DNA of 64,000 nucleotides from Gymnogyps californianus. Taxonomy: Eukaryota > Chordata > Aves > Accipitriformes > Cathartidae. Position numbers and translations under genes: made by a program. This document shows positions 63,339 through 64,000 of the stretch, piece by piece. Where the stretch lies: NCBI RefSeq assembly GCF_018139145.2, contig NC_059471.1, positions 217,453,494 through 217,517,493 of the forward strand. Direction: 5' to 3'. The notes under the pieces are model-generated. The model was not told the DNA's origin. It saw nothing but the letters and a program-made list of their open reading frames with translations, and searched no databases. How positions within the stretch are numbered: the first letter of the stretch is position 1; each line of letters opens with the position of its first letter.

Positions 63339-63494
63339 TCAGAACACTTTGGCTTTTGCTAGTGCCAGTACTGCATATTCAGCTTGCTCTAGTGAACCAG
63401 GTACGAGCCCGCCCTGGTAGAACTGCGTGCTACGGCCGAAGCTCCTGAGATAGTCCCAGGGGTGTAGTGTCAGTGAGCGGCTCTGCTTGTTGAA
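63339..63494 (-). CDS. Terminal coding exon of an unidentified gene
   Basis: The acceptor CTCTGATTTTCAG is strong and is followed by a 51-codon frame ending in TGA; the other two frames close early. The product contains HPWDYLRSFGRSTQFYQGG and ends LAKAKVF. In mammals the convergent neighbour of COPG2 is MEST, but this peptide does not resemble the MEST C-terminus (a hydrolase ending near FINSF). It is soluble-looking, with no membrane segment. The rest of the gene is off the right edge or not recognisable. I do not know the family. Confidence 0.55.
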   Translation of the reverse strand, partial: FNKQSRSLTLHPWDYLRSFGRSTQFYQGGLVPGSLEQAEYAVLALAKAKVF

Positions 63495-64000
63495 CTGAAA
63501 ATCAGAGAAACAAGGAATGTGGTGAAAACTTGAGGTTTAGAGCTTGCCTTTGGGTAACTGGCCATTAAAAAGAGATTACTGAAGACATAATTACAGTGCT
63601 TAAATGTCCCTTTATGGGTGCAGAGCATCATTGCCTATACTTTGGGGGATTACAGATCCAGCTCTCCTGCTGTATTTAGTGTAGGCAAACTCAGTTTCAA
63701 ATTCTTCAGTCCTGACAAGTTGGCCAAGTATTATAACACTTAGCGGAGGGATATAATTTAAACTGCCTGCTCAGCAACTCAAAAAACAGACCAACATCCT
63801 TCTTGGGAATATGTGCATCAACCCTTGGCTGGCAGTGGTCCTGTCGACCTGTGGCACGCAGCATAGCCTAGCAATGAAGGCAAGTAAGGACTCTTGGACT
63901 GACGTACGTGCTTTGCCTCCCCTCAGGTGCCCCTGTTCTCCCTTGAGCCCTCCTGGCTCTAAATACAGAGACAGGCCAGTCAAGAAGCAAGGTGAGCGCA
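63495..64000. other. Right-edge sequence, probably intron of the minus-strand gene
   Basis: I saw no convincing further exon. A 70-codon minus-strand frame at 63771-63983 has no flanking splice support that I trust. Confidence 0.4.

Noticed and set aside
63339..63494. MEST last exon
   Set aside because: Position and strand fit, but the peptide does not resemble the alpha/beta-hydrolase C-terminus of MEST.

Overview
This is nuclear DNA from a bird. The evidence is three CR1 LINE fragments with the typical ATTCTATG-type 3' ends, two LTRs of an avian endogenous retrovirus family, and vertebrate genes split by GT-AG introns. Nothing prokaryotic is present, and the species cannot be read from the sequence.

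Layout. 1-8403: the last eight coding exons of the DNA helicase gene FBH1 (FBXO18) on the + strand; the F-box and helicase motifs I-III lie off the left edge. 10984-18502: a complete IL15RA gene on the - strand, tail-to-tail with FBH1, with six coding exons (225 aa) and a 5.8-kb first intron packed with minisatellites. Its promoter carries a triple GAAA interferon-response element. 18.7-22.1 kb: a G-rich minisatellite split by a 2.7-kb CR1 on the - strand whose reverse transcriptase is dead. 22.1-35.7 kb: intergenic DNA with simple repeats and no gene I can support. 35683-37703: two exons of a probable TSGA13-like gene on the + strand. 38474-62442: a complete COPG2 gene on the + strand (24 coding exons, 871 aa, every splice phase consistent), behind a CpG-rich promoter. 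Its introns hold a solo LTR, a CR1 and a partial provirus. 63339-63494: the last coding exon of an unidentified gene on the - strand, convergent with COPG2.

The genes are separate vertebrate loci, not an operon. FBH1 and IL15RA are neighbours in mammals (human 10p15), and TSGA13 and COPG2 are neighbours in mammals (human 7q32). The window joins the two blocks, without IL2RA next to IL15RA and without a recognisable MEST end next to COPG2. That join is a synteny breakpoint or an assembly junction.

The most notable signals are the IL15RA promoter ISRE, a reading frame that runs from the IL15RA signal peptide into the intron-1 minisatellite, the CR1 insertion that splits a minisatellite, the hydrophobic ORF just behind the proviral primer-binding site, and the unidentified exon at the right edge.
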